Assembly (NCBI RefSeq): GCF_932276165.1
Contig: NC_063995.1
Location: forward strand, 3,596,001 to 3,660,000
DNA: 64,000 nt
Origin: Plutella xylostella
Taxonomy: Eukaryota; Arthropoda; Insecta; Lepidoptera; Plutellidae
Reading direction: 5' to 3'
The translations under genes and the position numbers were made by a program. The stretch's first letter is position 1, and each line of letters begins with the position of its first letter. The notes beneath the pieces were generated by a model. That model was not told the DNA's origin. It saw only the letters and a program-made list of their open reading frames with translations, and ran no database searches. Shown here piece after piece: positions 32,110 through 43,568 of this stretch.

Positions 32110-33060
32110 TAGTCTGTAATTGTCCACTGCTGAACCTCTCACCAGCAGTGACACTGCACTCTGTTCTCGACCTTCCTCATCCAGCCACTACCGGTCAGCT
32201 TTATAAGGTCGTTGGTCCAGCTGGCCCGAAGGTATCCACCGCTACCCTTGCCTGTTCGTGGTCTCCACTCTAGAGCGCGTTTGCCCCACTGGTCATCGGT
32301 TCTTCGGCAGCTATGGCCTGCCTAATGCCACTTGAGCATACAGAATTTAAGAGCTATATCGGTTACTCAAGTTCTCTTACGGATTACCTTATTTCTGATA
32401 TGGTCCTTCAAAGAACCACCAATCTTTCCAATGCCCGCTGATTGATTCGGTGGACCAGTCCAACCGTCAGTGTCCACGTCTACGATCCATACGTCATCAC
32501 CAGTAAGACGCATTGACTGAAGACCTTTGCCTTCAGGCATTTATGTGAAAATTTGTCAAATCTTCATTTATGCAGTCCAATTCAGTAATACATATTTTGT
32601 TTTATGCACCTTACAGCTTCGTTTTCGAAGTTCCTTCTGCCTAGTCGAATAGACTGTCCAAGGTAGACATAATATACTGTTGCTGCATTAAGGCCGCTAT
32701 GCATGTTACAACGAGGGAATTCCAGAACTGCGCAGGTCTAAATGGAATCAAAGGCTTTCTTATAGTCCTAAAAGAACTTGATAGAAACACGGTTCGTGAT
32801 GACCTTATAAAACAGCTTGAAAACATGACTTATAAACAAAATTGGTTAAAGAGCTTCGAGAGCTGAGAGAGAAGCTGTTCGAGAATAGTAATAGCTTTCA
32901 GAAGAGCTGTACTAATTCTGTCTTTTCCCAGAGCTGAAAACCGTAAAAACCTTCAATTTCCTCAAGAAATTTCAGCTTAGAGGCAACTATACTACCGTCA
33001 GCAGTCTTCAACTTAGCCAGGTCACTTCTCCCAAGCTGCTGAATGAATACATCAAGGTCC
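32110..33060 (-). pseudogene. Degenerate RTE-type LINE reverse transcriptase
   Basis: On the minus strand, translated pieces include DYKKAFDSI (the RTE-type palm block) and, further on, YLGQSIRLGRRNFENEAVR, the post-RT motif of these LINEs. Near 32150-32300 the C-terminal block appears, matching the copy at 35781-36011. Frames are broken by stops and shifts. Confidence 0.6.
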
Positions 33061-33216
33061 ACAAGCATTTGCTTTCTCCATTTCCGTTTCCAAATCCAAG
33101 GGTTTCACGATTCGTCGCATACTTGTACTGTCATTTTGTCGTAGAAGTCGACCATTACAACGGTGATTTTGAGTCTTACGTGTACAAAACCTAGACAGGT
33201 AATTATCTGACAGGTA

Positions 33217-34155
33217 GGGGAACCCGGGGTAAGATGGGGTCGCGGGGTATGACGGGACCCCCCACATATATGCAAAACTATACATGTTAGGAATCTGAGT
33301 AATGAGCCAATAGAAAGGCTTAAATGATTGACCTTTAGTGCGCCAGAGACAGCAGGTGTGAGCGCATGCGTTTTTTGTGTAATCTCAATTGTTTGTTTTT
33401 GCGTAGTGTTCATGTTATTTTAGACCGGTAGAAACAACGTCACAACATAGTAAGTAAAACAGTGGCATTTTTGGTAATAATTTCTTTTTATTTAAGGTTT
33501 GGTACGCTTTATTTAAATGTGTGCAAAATCACTTTGACATTGAAAATGTTTTTTTAATTAATTATTTTTATAAAAAATATAATGTGGGGCAAGACGGGGT
33601 ATTTTTGGAGGGGCAAGATAGGGTACGGATCTAGCTTGGTTAAGTTTTTTTTTTCTCCAACCCGATATTTGACATTGTAGAAGGGCTCTAAAAGGGCTAC
33701 AGGGAAGTAGGCTAAAAAGACAAAGCAGATACTGCATACGAAGAAGAATAAAAACGAAGATGACTGTGACTACTTGACTACTTGAGGATATCAACAGTCC
33801 TACTTTAAATCTAAGGAAAAGTGGGTCGGATTTCAAAGGTGCAGGCGTTGGGCTCACACTGCAGGTGCTGGTGTTGACGATAAAATCACAGAAGAAGTGT
33901 TGTTTGTCTGTTTTGTGCCCCACATAGTATACTTACCCCATCTTACCCCGTACATGGGGCAAGATGGTTTATTTCCCATTTTTTACATTTCTTAAAATAA
34001 GTCAATTGTAATGATTACTTTTTTGGCAAAAGCTGTGCCAAAGTGTTCGTCATTAAGTTCCTAATGAGCCATAAATAATTGATAACGTTGTGGTTATAAA
34101 TACCTGTTGATTTTTTAATTTTCCCTTAGCGACCCCGTCTTACCCCGGGTTCCCC
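33217..34155. mobile_element. TIR element with GGGGTAAGATGGGG ends, TA-flanked
   Basis: GGGGAACCCGGGGTAAGATG at the left end pairs with the sequence ending TCTTACCCCGGGTTCCCC at 34155. TA flanks each end (33215-33216 and 34156-34157). Internal words GGGGCAAGACGGGGT, GGGGCAAGATAGGGT and CCCATCTTACCCCG repeat the terminal motif. The 939-bp copy has no transposase and is nested in the element 31412-34485. Confidence 0.8.
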
Positions 34156-34485
34156 TACATTACCTAATATCAAATATATTATTGATTTTAGAGTACTTAT
34201 TGACCTAATTGCATGATTTTTTAAAAGGTGCCAGTTACTGAAACATCATGTGACAGTTACTAATTTTTACTGCCAGTTACTAGGTTTTTTGGGGGTAGTG
34301 GATATAAACTTCATTAAAATCGAATATTAATCATATATCTTTACCATTTATGCCTATAATTGTTCGTCATCTTATTGCCAGTATTTCAAGCCTACCAGTG
34401 CTTAAATCAGGCCAATACTTTATTTTTAATATATTTTTTTGTGTTGCTAGTCGCTTAAACTGCCAGTTACTAGTACTTTTACCCT

Positions 34486-35780
34486 ATGTCAATTGATAAA
34501 AAACATATACATATTTTGATTATTTTAACTACATATTACTTATGACTTATGATACTGATGGGTGTTAAATTGTTAATGTTGATTTGATATTAATGCGATG
34601 AAATATGCGGTTACCAGGCCAGTTTACCACCGCATCATTATCTGATAAATTGAAAAATACAAACGACTTTGAGTAGCATCGCATCGATAAAACAAATGCA
34701 TAAGTAATTATTACTGGCAGTATTATCAGTGGGTACCGGTGCAGAAGTCAGAGCAGCGGAACAAGTGCAGAATAGCCCAGAGCGGGTTGAGTTACGCGGC
34801 TGCCACGGCGCATCGCTGCACACTTCATTGATCCTCATTACCCTGGGCCCGTGAATCACTGATACCTTCTACCGGCCAACTACCCACAACATGTTATGTT
34901 ATAGGTGAACCGAGTATCATATAACTCGGCCTCAATACATAGGTGCATACTTGCATGGTTTGTAATTAAGGAGGTACTGATACGGTACCTGATAGATAGA
35001 GCATTGGTTGTGCGTAGCATTTGCGTCTAGATGCAGGTCATCAGACCTTTCGGTCGCTGCAATTGCTATGCGTGGCATGCGGGATGCGGATAGAGTAGCT
35101 AGGCCGCACCTAAATAGGAGCTCATTGACTATTTATCTGTGTTTTTCTTTAAACAATGCTGATAGGGAGTCCTACATGCGCTGCTAATTAATTAGTATTA
35201 TTAATTAGTAATTAATTAGTAAGTGGATACCTACTTTACAGCAAACATGAATAACCATACCAAGCTATCAGTATTGTTTTACCTAAGCTAGGTTGTGTTC
35301 CGTCGTTTTATTACAGTATAAGTCGCAACGCATATTCATCATATTTGAAATGTTTGGTTCAGTCGGTGATCTGAAAGGCCGGCGGCGGTGTGCGTGTTCG
35401 CTCAAGGTGACCAACAGCGCCGCGGAGTCTGGCTCGACCGCTCCCTGCCGTGAGCCGCGCCACATCACACGCGAAAACAACCTTTACTGCTACTAATATT
35501 ATGAGTAATTTACTGGACACAAACATTCTGTTCTATCGTTCTGCACAGACAACTCTAAACTGATATCTGATTATGTTGACATGATATCGGATCGCGGTTC
35601 ATGTTATGATTGCTACACTGATATATTCATCGCCTATAATCGCCTACGCATTAAACCTACACATTTACCTGGTGAGTGGTGAGTGGGCCCATTGTTATTT
35701 CATATTGTTTTAGAACTTATAGTTTGTAAGTAACGCTGGCAACTTAATAATAATTAAGTATGTAGGAGGACCATAGTTGT
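34486..35780. other. Intergenic DNA
   Basis: AT-rich with small GC-rich patches at about 34740-34860 and 35375-35470. The second patch contains a near-match silencer site AGCGCC-GCGGA-GTCTG (35416-35431). No exon supported. Confidence 0.35.
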
Positions 35781-36011
35781 CAAAATATGCAAGCTGAAGT
35801 GGCAGTGGGCTGGTCATATCTGCCGAAGAACCGATAACCGTTGGGGTAGACGAGTTCTCGAGTGGAGACCACGAAGAGGCAAACGCAGTGTGGGACACCT
35901 TCCTGCCCGCTGGACCGACGACATTAGGCGGGTTGCCGGTGGTAGCTGGATGAGGAAGGCCGAGAACCGAGTGTCGTGGCGCTTCTTGGGAGAGGCCTAT
36001 GTCCAGTAGTG
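35781..36011 (+). pseudogene. RTE-type LINE ORF C-terminal end
   Basis: The plus-strand frame reads KLKWQWAGHICRRTDNRWGR, then VLEWRPRRGKRSVGHLPARW and GSWMRKAENRVSWRFLGEAY. This is the well-known C-terminus of insect RTE-type LINE polyproteins. Related fragments in the window: 8414-8590, about 32150-32300 and about 5811-5866. Confidence 0.82.
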
Positions 36012-37900
36012 GATGATTATGAGCTGCTGATGAATCGTTTCACCGCTAAGAGAGATTTAAGTAGGTATCTTAAACAGACAATCATTTAATTTTGTAAGTA
36101 TATAGGTTTTTCTTTTACAGTAAATTTAAGTACAGAGGCTTTTATTTTTTTTATTTTATTATTGTTAAGGAAACATTCAGAGCAGATGGATGCATTAAAG
36201 TTAAATACATAAGTAGTACTTTTTCCAATAAAGTTTCCAGTAATATTTAAAGACATTTTAGTTTTAAAAATCCACAATACACACTAAAAACTTAACACAC
36301 ACAAAAAAACACAAAGGCTTATGTCCAGCAGTGGATGATTATTTGCTGATGAAGATGTAGGAGGAGGTAAGTAAGTGCAAAGGTAGAAGACCGAAATAAG
36401 TTACTTTTAAGGAAGAGACAAGCTTTTGGATAAATGCTAAATACTAACAAATCTGTCAAAATAATTGCCTTTAGTTAGCAACAAATGTTGCGTTAGCAGA
36501 GATCCCGTGTTGGTGTGGTGACACTAAATAACTAATATGCTAAACAAATGATTAGGTAGGTACCACGAATTTTATATGTTTTACCTGACTTAATTGGTTG
36601 GGTAAAGCTACGGTCAGATGCATATGGTTTGCAGGTTATAGATTATGCAGATAGTTTCAGTAATTTAATTAATACTTTAATTGAATTACTCTATCTATGG
36701 TGCACTGCGCAGCGACCAACGTTATGATAATACCTTTAATAGTTAGTTGAACCATAAGTAATTATCTTCTCAACTAACCTATTAGGTACTGTGGAAATAC
36801 ACGAGGAAAAACAAATCAAATTTTCCTTGACGCCAGGACTTGCTAGGTAACATTCACACGAAGTGGGGTAAGTCCGCAATAACTACCTATGCAAGCGTGA
36901 TTTATTGTTGGCAACCGAACGTTGATTACCAGATGACCTCTCCGCGAGAGTCAGCACATCAGTCAGCACCGAAAATAGCCATTAAAGGACTTCGAGCGGC
37001 CGTTATCGACGGAGTCAAGAGTCAAGTCAAGAGGTGTACCTACTCATTATAATTATCAGCGCTTTGCGGATCTGCCTCTCTGATGATGAAACCTCGTCGG
37101 TGGATTGTGGATGTGACTCATTCCGCTCTGCTAGTCTAGAGGTCTAGCTTAGTTACAGGCTTGGATGGATCTGACCCTAAGGCCTAGGTTGTCCAGAAGA
37201 CAACGGAGATACTCAAGCATTATTTTAATAATTCTAGTTTCAAGCTTTGTGCTTTATATTTTTTCAAACTTACTTTAAGAAACCTGACCTGCAAAGTAAT
37301 CAGAAAAAATATATTTAACAGACGACTTCCTCGAGGGAGGGGGGGGGGGGTTTCTCTGCCACCGCTGCCACTGCTCCACCAACACTTAGATATTGTGATT
37401 AGTGTTATGGAAAGGCAACTATGCTAATAAATAAGTTAAATAGCGTGAACGTTCCAATCAAATGATAAGAGAAAACTCAATCACAATGTTAGTTTGCCGA
37501 CCATTTTGACCATGTTACTACAACATATTCTTCTACTTAGCTTGCTGGGTAAAAAATATTCATATTATTAAATAAGAACAGATACTTTAACTCCTTGTTA
37601 AATTTATAGTCACCTTATGTAGTATGCAGTCTTCAATTCCTGCCCAGGATTCAATTCCTGGGCCAAGTGAAAAGGGAATGTTATATAAAAAAATATTTGT
37701 AACTGCAGAAAGGATTTCCTGATAGGTACATTTCTGAAATGGTGATTTGAATTTTGAAAGGATCTTGAAGGTTTATGCTGGATTGGGACTTGGGACTAAT
37801 ATAATCCGATGCATTGTACTGGCTGGACATTGGCTAGCCGACGGCAATAACGTGGATTAAATATCACCCTGCACAATTAATAATCATGTTACTTATATCC
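36012..37900. other. Intergenic DNA
   Basis: AT-rich, no supported exon. The stretch 36825-37060 is less AT-rich and could be regulatory. A run of 13 G lies near 37338-37350. Confidence 0.35.
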
Positions 37901-38196
37901 ACTTTTGTTTCAGTATCCGTTAGTGAGCTGACGAGCACTACAAAGGCGCCGGGTCGTAGCAAGTAAGCCCCTTTAGTTCATTAAGTTTTGTTATTGGTGC
38001 GGCAAACTGTTTGCATATTGGTAAGGAGCATAAAAAATCGTAATAAAATCTGCCAGCCTAACTAGTAGATTGTTAGTTGATTCGTATAGATATATTAGAT
38101 ATTAAGGCGAAGGCAACCTGTTATAAATAACGAATTACTAAAGTATTTATAAAGTTCTTCTCTATCAAGTATTTTGCGGTTCCAAACATCAAGCAG

Positions 38197-38838
38197 TCGG
38201 TGCTATCCCCAGATGCAGTATCTGCCCCAATTACTTGCAGCGTGTGTGTGCCTTCGACAACCGCTCGAACAAGACGACAATCTTCGACAACCTCTGCATC
38301 ATGGACGTCGTCAACTGCAGGGAACGCACTCGTAAACTACTTTTTCGGACTAAAATATTTCCTTACTTTAAGATTGAATGTAAGAAAATGTACGAGCATG
38401 TTATTGCAATTACAATTAGTAATTTGTAGTACCTACTACATACATGATGTTTTCGTCGAAGGCGATGCAATTATTTTTAACCTCTCAGTACTTTAGTGTT
38501 ATTAAGCTTACCTCGCACATATTATGCCTTTTCATTCTTTTTTGGAAATCCTCTAAGCAATTCACATTTTATTAAGATTAAAATAGAGATTGCATGTAAC
38601 GCCGCGCCGGTGCATAAAGAAGCAAAATGGAAATGGCGAAGGCTACATCGGTCAGTTTCTTTATTCACGGGCGTTATATGTAAGTAGAACTATTACTGTA
38701 AATAGTAAGCATACTTTAAAGGTGTATTTCTCTCGGTGATACTTTGCAGATTACATCAGGATGCCTCACTCCAAATGTCTGTACCACGGTAACTTCGACT
38801 ACGTCCGCGGGCGCCGCAGCGACGACTATGACGACTGA
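38197..38838 (+). CDS. Small Kazal-like secreted protein, 3' exons (5' end unresolved)
   Basis: Two phase-matched exons are supported: 38197-38331 and 38750-38838, with the stop TGA at 38836-38838 and AATAAA at 38879-38884. The first reads RCSICPNYLQRVCAFDNRSN, then TTIFDNLCIMDVVNC: a Kazal-type pattern (C-x-x-C-P-x5-VCA-x-D ... F-x-N-x-C-x6-C), as in serine-protease inhibitors and related extracellular proteins. The second adds a further Cys (HSKCLYHGNFDYV) and an acidic/basic tail GRRSDDYDD. A signal peptide would be expected on an upstream exon. A possible exon at 37914-37962 (SVSELTSTTKAPGRSK) has good splice sites but the wrong phase for a direct join, so another exon must intervene or it is untranslated. 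Inhibitory activity cannot be judged. Confidence 0.6.
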
Positions 38839-38884
38839 TATTTCACACTCAACGAGAACAAGAACCCAGACTATGCGAAATAAA

Positions 38885-40370
38885 ACCTTGTGATACAGTC
38901 ATCATTCATTATTTATTTTATTGAAGTAGGTATATGGAAAGTATTTTAAACTATAATTATTTTAACTATGGCTATTGTTCTATTCGGTAGGTTACAGATT
39001 TACATTAAAAATGAATATCCCTGATTGAGAATATCAAAATATGCAGAAACTGTATGTAGATTCTGAAGTAAAAATTGGCAGCGCTACGATTGGCTGATTT
39101 ATTAAGTCCTGCTTAGGAAGATTTCTCATTTCAAATACTAGGCCTATATATATTCATACGTAATTAAATATACAGTGGTGCATAATGTTATTTTGTAAGT
39201 TATTGAACATTAACAATTACGGGTGATTGATTTAATAACTTAATTATAGTAATAATACATCAATTTTAATTCTTGTTACCTTCTTAGATATAAATTAAGA
39301 ATCTTATGTGTACTTTTACTATAGTAACGTTAATAGTACTCACGTAAATATATTTTTTACTAATGATATCTTCACAGGACCCCGCACACACCATTAATGT
39401 CGGATACCGTACCTGCAAGAATCAGTCACAATATTATTATTAATTTACATGACATGTGCATGCAAGAACATACCTACGTGGCAAATTCAGATTTTCGTAA
39501 CATGTTTGCTTTGTTGATCTAAACCTAATCCTATTAAAAAATAAAGTTCCCGCACGATTTACCTATGACTGTAATCTCAGACTAATTTGTATTCATATAA
39601 GATATAGCTGTTCCCGCGCGCTTCGCTTCGCCTTAAAAAAGTTTTCCCGTGGGAATTCCGGGATAAAAAGTAGCCTATGTTCTTTCCCAGGGTCTAGACC
39701 GTATGTATTTCATTCAAATCCGTTCAGTAGTTTTGGCGTGAAAGAGTAACAGACAGACAGACAGACAGACACAGTTACTTTCGCATTTATAATATTAGTT
39801 AGGATTAATGGCATTGGGTGGTCCGTCGCATATGAACGCGTCCTATGAGAGGAACATTGGCAAGCATGATGTGCTTGAATGGTGGCCTCACACGGTGTGA
39901 ACGCGTCCTAGGCGAGGGACATCGCTTGAAGGATCTTAGATCGGGAAATGCAATAGAGGAGACCTACTTATACCCCCTTATTCATAGAAAAGTTATAGGA
40001 AGTTTTAGGTATTGAACTGTTTTGTCCCTCTCTGTCAAAGAACAATTTGTTCTGAGTTAGTATCCAGCGTGTGTGAGCCATTTTGTGGCGACAAAATCGG
40101 TTACTTTGGCGATGGCATACTCAGAAGTAACATATGACATGTCATATAGAGCCCGTCGCGTCGGCATTGAGGCGAAACTTTAATCCTTCTAATATAATAA
40201 AGGCAAAAATTTGTGAGTATGTATGTGTGTGTGTGTGTATTAGAAAAACTTTATTCGACACGAAAACAACAACATGGACAGTAAAACAGGTAACAAAAAT
40301 ACTTAATTACTAGAAAAATAAATAATAATAAATTAGTTAAATTAATATATATATAATATAATATAAATGC
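38885..40370. other. Intergenic DNA between the Kazal gene and MED18
   Basis: Repeat-rich. A Helitron-like copy lies at 39604-39806. The partial palindromic MITE CCCCCTTATTCATAGAAAAG lies at about 39972-40060. A (TG)n run lies near 40225. ACTTTATTCGACACGAAAAC at about 40249 resembles 46010 onward and contains a reverse-strand AATAAA (40251-40256) that could serve MED18. Confidence 0.45.
39604..39806 (-). mobile_element. Helitron-like element, uninterrupted copy
   Basis: On the minus strand it runs from TCCTAACTAATATTATAAATG through the TGTCTGTC repeat, ACTGAACGGATTTGAATGAA and GGTCTAGACCCTGGGAAAG to GGCGAAGCGAAGCGCGCGGG and AACAGCTA. It is the reference that identifies the interrupted copy at 6526-9210. 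Confidence 0.7.
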
Positions 40371-40601
40371 GGGGTAGGCAGAGGTGCATTTCTGCACCCA
40401 CTTCTCGCCACGTATTACTGTATTACATAATATCACGCCAGTGTATTAGTCCCAATGTAATAGGGGGCGGGCCATTTACGGGCACATCGAAGACCCGAGA
40501 ACAAATATCTGTGTTTAAACAAATATCTGCCCCAGCCGGGAATCGAACCCGGGACCTTCGGCTCAGTAGTCAGGGTCACTAACCACTACGCCATCCGGGC
40601 G
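40369..40601 (-). mobile_element. tRNA-derived SINE (copy 2), just downstream of MED18
   Basis: The same family as 5160-5410: a tRNA-like head (GGCGTAGTGGTTAGTGACC and CCCGGGTTCGATTCCCGGC) followed by the shared body. It begins 74 bases beyond the MED18 stop codon in the same orientation, so it is probably transcribed as part of the MED18 3' UTR. Confidence 0.85.
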
Positions 40602-40674
40602 AAACATCAATAGAGAATAATCGTGCTTACATGGCGTGTTCGATGGCGGCCATGTCCTAGGGCAGGAACATGGG

Positions 40675-43081
40675 CTAGCTGGGCATGTGGCCAAGCCGCT
40701 TGTAGTCGATCTTGTCCAGCTGCACGAGCGGCCGCAGCTGGTCCGCGAACGCGCGCATGTCCTCTGCAATGGCGTCCTGGCCCGTCGGCGCTAGCACCTG
40801 GAGTTGACGAGATAGACCAATATGTACTTTGAAATATATAGTAGGTACATGTTTTGTTGTATTGGGACAGTCTGCAATAGGGGTATCTGAACATACACAG
40901 ATTTTAATGATGTTAACAAAGTTATTAAAAACTAATTTAAAATATCGGCAATTCTTAGCCATAAGTCTGTAAAGGCGCCCGTCAGTGGCACCTTAAATAG
41001 CAAAAATATGAGTTTTGGCACAAGCCTCTCCTTTGTTAATTGGAGACCACACAATCTTTGAATGAGTAATTTTAAAACCTTAAATAAGGCTTATTTTTAA
41101 TGTAAGAATTAATACATACTTACTGTTATGTCTGTTGTGTTAACTGCTGGTGTTCCTTATATATAAATAAATAAATACAGCTTTGTCAACTGCAGAAGTG
41201 TATTAAATACTTACAGATAGTTCCACAAGATAGCTTTGAGAAATTGGTTCTGGAGGCATAGCACTCTGGGATATTTTGAACACTTTGGCCACTGTGATCT
41301 TCATTCGCCCCTTTCTGAACATGTATCCTGAAATTAATAAAGTATGAATGAGACAAACATTATACTTATTTGTATTAACATAAAGCCCTCAAGAAGTGAG
41401 TAAAAGTAGGATGCAGCAGTGCATCTGACCCTACCTTAAAGAATAGTAAAATCGTCTGGTTTCTTTTTGTGGGCCAAGAACGCTAAAAAGCAATATTGTA
41501 TAACATCAACATTTTTATGGGTAAATATTCCTTGCTAGTTGCAAGTTTATACTTAAAGATAGTGTACCTTTAACACTGTATTCAAATTCAATCCGGCATC
41601 CCAGTTCATTCAAGAACTCAATCAGCATTCCGCTGCAGGCGATGTCCAGACTGGATCGCACCACGGTGGGGCGGTTCTTGTCTCCGAGGTCCGGCTGACC
41701 AATGTATCTCAGTTGGAATGGCATGTCTCTGGCATCCAAGGCTTTACGCACACGCAACATAAGGGGTGCAGCCTGTAAAATGTTGTAAAATAGTTTTTTT
41801 TACAAATGGAAATGTGTGAAAATATTATTGTGGTCAGATGATATTTGTATTTTCTATCTGGCCACTTGCACAACATAAAGCTCATCATGGTGGTCATAAG
41901 TTAATTGTGTGTGATGTCATTTTGGTGATGTGACGGATGGAAGCACCTGGGGTCAGCCCCAAACTCCTCAGAGGAGTAGCAGGAATGAAGGAGGAGGAGG
42001 ATGTCATTTTGCCAAACAGTTGCCTATTATTTATATCTGAGCATCTACATGAAATTTAAACTTTAAATGACAATGGGCGTTTTGGGACCTATGTCCAATA
42101 AAGATGAGTCATACATCGTTGGATAGCTCTTTTCAAGTGAGCAAAAAAATATTATGACGACAAATCCGTAAAAGTAGTCCATTTTGAAATATGTTCGTCG
42201 GAAGGAAGTATTTTTCTATGGCATTGCACTCTCTCTCCTGATGACAGTTAGGGCGTAATACACATAAACATGTATTATTAAAATGGGAGAAATTACTTTC
42301 AACTGGTTTTACTTCTTGAAATAATAAACAAATATAATATTATAATGAATGATGATCATTTTGTTATAAAAAATAAAAACGAATGTGAAAAAATAACAAA
42401 AACTTTAAAATTACCGAAATAAAATATAAAAACTTTCAAGGTACAATTATTCTAATTGGACAGTAAATCAGGACACGGCTTCCGTTATTCATAATCTGCA
42501 AAAAAATACCTTTTTAACGACATATCACTCATTTCTATTGGTGATGGTCCCAGTTTCCATATATTTGTGCCCAGTCTCTTTTAAAATACATAAATTTTGT
42601 TTGATAGAAATTTATATTAAATTTTTGTAACCAAATAAATGGTCACCATACCTGCTGATTGGGATCGCGCAAGCTGAAGCACACCTCCTGGTCATCGAAT
42701 GTCTCGGGTCCCGCATCCACGTTGTCGCAGAGACCGCGGAGACGATGCAGTAGCACTTCCACAGCTGAATCTAACACTGAACCCTGAAAATTTATAGAAT
42801 TTGTTTTACTACATCATATTTCTACACATACTGGCGAAAAGTGGGTGCAGCAATGCACCTCTGCCTACCCCGCAAGGGAGTACATTAGTACAAGGCGTGA
42901 GGGCGTGTTTTTTTTTTGTGTGTTATTTCTTTCAATGCCGGTCAAGGGGTCTAAAGTAACTAAGTAACACTTTAGATATACGTACCTGCAGTAAATACTC
43001 CTGATTTGGGATGATATTAGCCTTTAACGCTTGCGTTAAGCTATCTGTAGCGGTAATCGGTGCTGCATTGGCAGCAGACAT
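40675..43081 (-). CDS. MED18: Mediator complex subunit 18
   Basis: MED18 is a head-module subunit of Mediator, the bridge between transcription factors and RNA polymerase II. Five exons: 42986-43081, 42652-42783, 41568-41772, 41215-41327 and 40675-40797. All are phase-consistent and give 222 residues, against 208 in human. The start is MSAANAAPITATDSLTQALK. Hallmarks: EYLLQGSVLDSAVEVLLHRL then RGLCDNVDAGPETFDDQEV; FQLRYIGQPDLGDKNRPTVV; YMFRKGRMKITVAKVFKI; SYLVELSVLAPTGQDAIAED; and the C-terminal FADQLRPLVQLDKIDYKRL. It diverges from EXOSC2 across fewer than 500 bp. The intron 41773-42651 is mostly unclassified AT-rich DNA, and the first intron holds a SINE fragment. Confidence 0.95.
42831..42912 (+). 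mobile_element. tRNA-derived SINE (copy 3), 3' fragment in MED18 intron 1
   Basis: ACTGGCGAAAAGTGGGTGCA continues through GCAATGCACCTCTGCC and CGCAAGGGAGTACATTAGTA to GGGCGTG plus a T-run. It is the 3' body of the SINE at 5160-5410, in the opposite orientation. The tRNA head is missing. Confidence 0.75.
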
Positions 43082-43568
43082 TTTGAGCTCGCAACTTTTT
43101 CAGTTTACGAGCATAAAAAGTACAGCTGTAATGTAAATATAAATTACTAGTAGGTAGGTTTAATGTTCTTCTATTTGTTCACAACATTACAAACAAATCA
43201 ATAGTTGGATCCCGTAGAAAAATGACCAAAATAGCCAAAATTGTGTACAAAACTCAAACAAAATTGTTTTTTGACACTGACATCACTCACTGACAGTTGT
43301 ATGAAATACTCTGTGTCGTTTTCTCTGTTCTGTCGTTCATTGTTAGTTACTCAGTAGAAGGAAGCGAAGCGTGTTGCACAGATTAGCATTGAGTGAGTAC
43401 TTTTTTTTTCTGACACTTTCTGTCATTTTGTTTGTCAGTGTCATTGTCACTTGTCAAATTCACATGCTATGCTTATGCTTATGCTGCTTTTTTTGATAAT
43501 TTAAAAATAGTTTTATTTACATTTATTGTGCATCTTTTAACTATACACGTAGCCCTTTAGTCTTCATT
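43082..43568. promoter_or_regulatory. Bidirectional promoter interval, MED18/EXOSC2
   Basis: 487 bases separate the divergent start codons. The interval has many TGTCA/TGACA words (TGACACTGACATCACTCACT, TGACACTTTCTGTCATTTTG, TTGTCAGTGTCATTGTCACT) similar to those between ATG5 and EMG1. No TATA box is convincing. There is a strong T-run near 43401. Confidence 0.55.

Larger units (their letters stand above)
31412..34485. mobile_element. DNA transposon with repeated AGTAACTGGCA words, interrupted by two insertions
   Basis: The left end TAGGGTAAATCGTGGTATAA and the right end (…TACTTTTACCCTA, ending 34485) are inverted. AGTAACTGGCA or its complement TGCCAGTTACT recurs near both ends: about 31435, 31448, 31843-31867, 31973-32000 and 32027 on the left, and 34230, 34252, 34271 and 34460 on the right. 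It is interrupted by an RTE-type LINE remnant (about 32110-33060) and the element 33217-34155. No transposase is seen. Confidence 0.65.

Noticed and set aside
37914..37962. Upstream exon of the Kazal gene
   Set aside because: Good splice sites and an open frame, but its phase does not join to 38197; not added to the model.
40530..40601. Second tRNA gene
   Set aside because: Same SINE family, same body attached.
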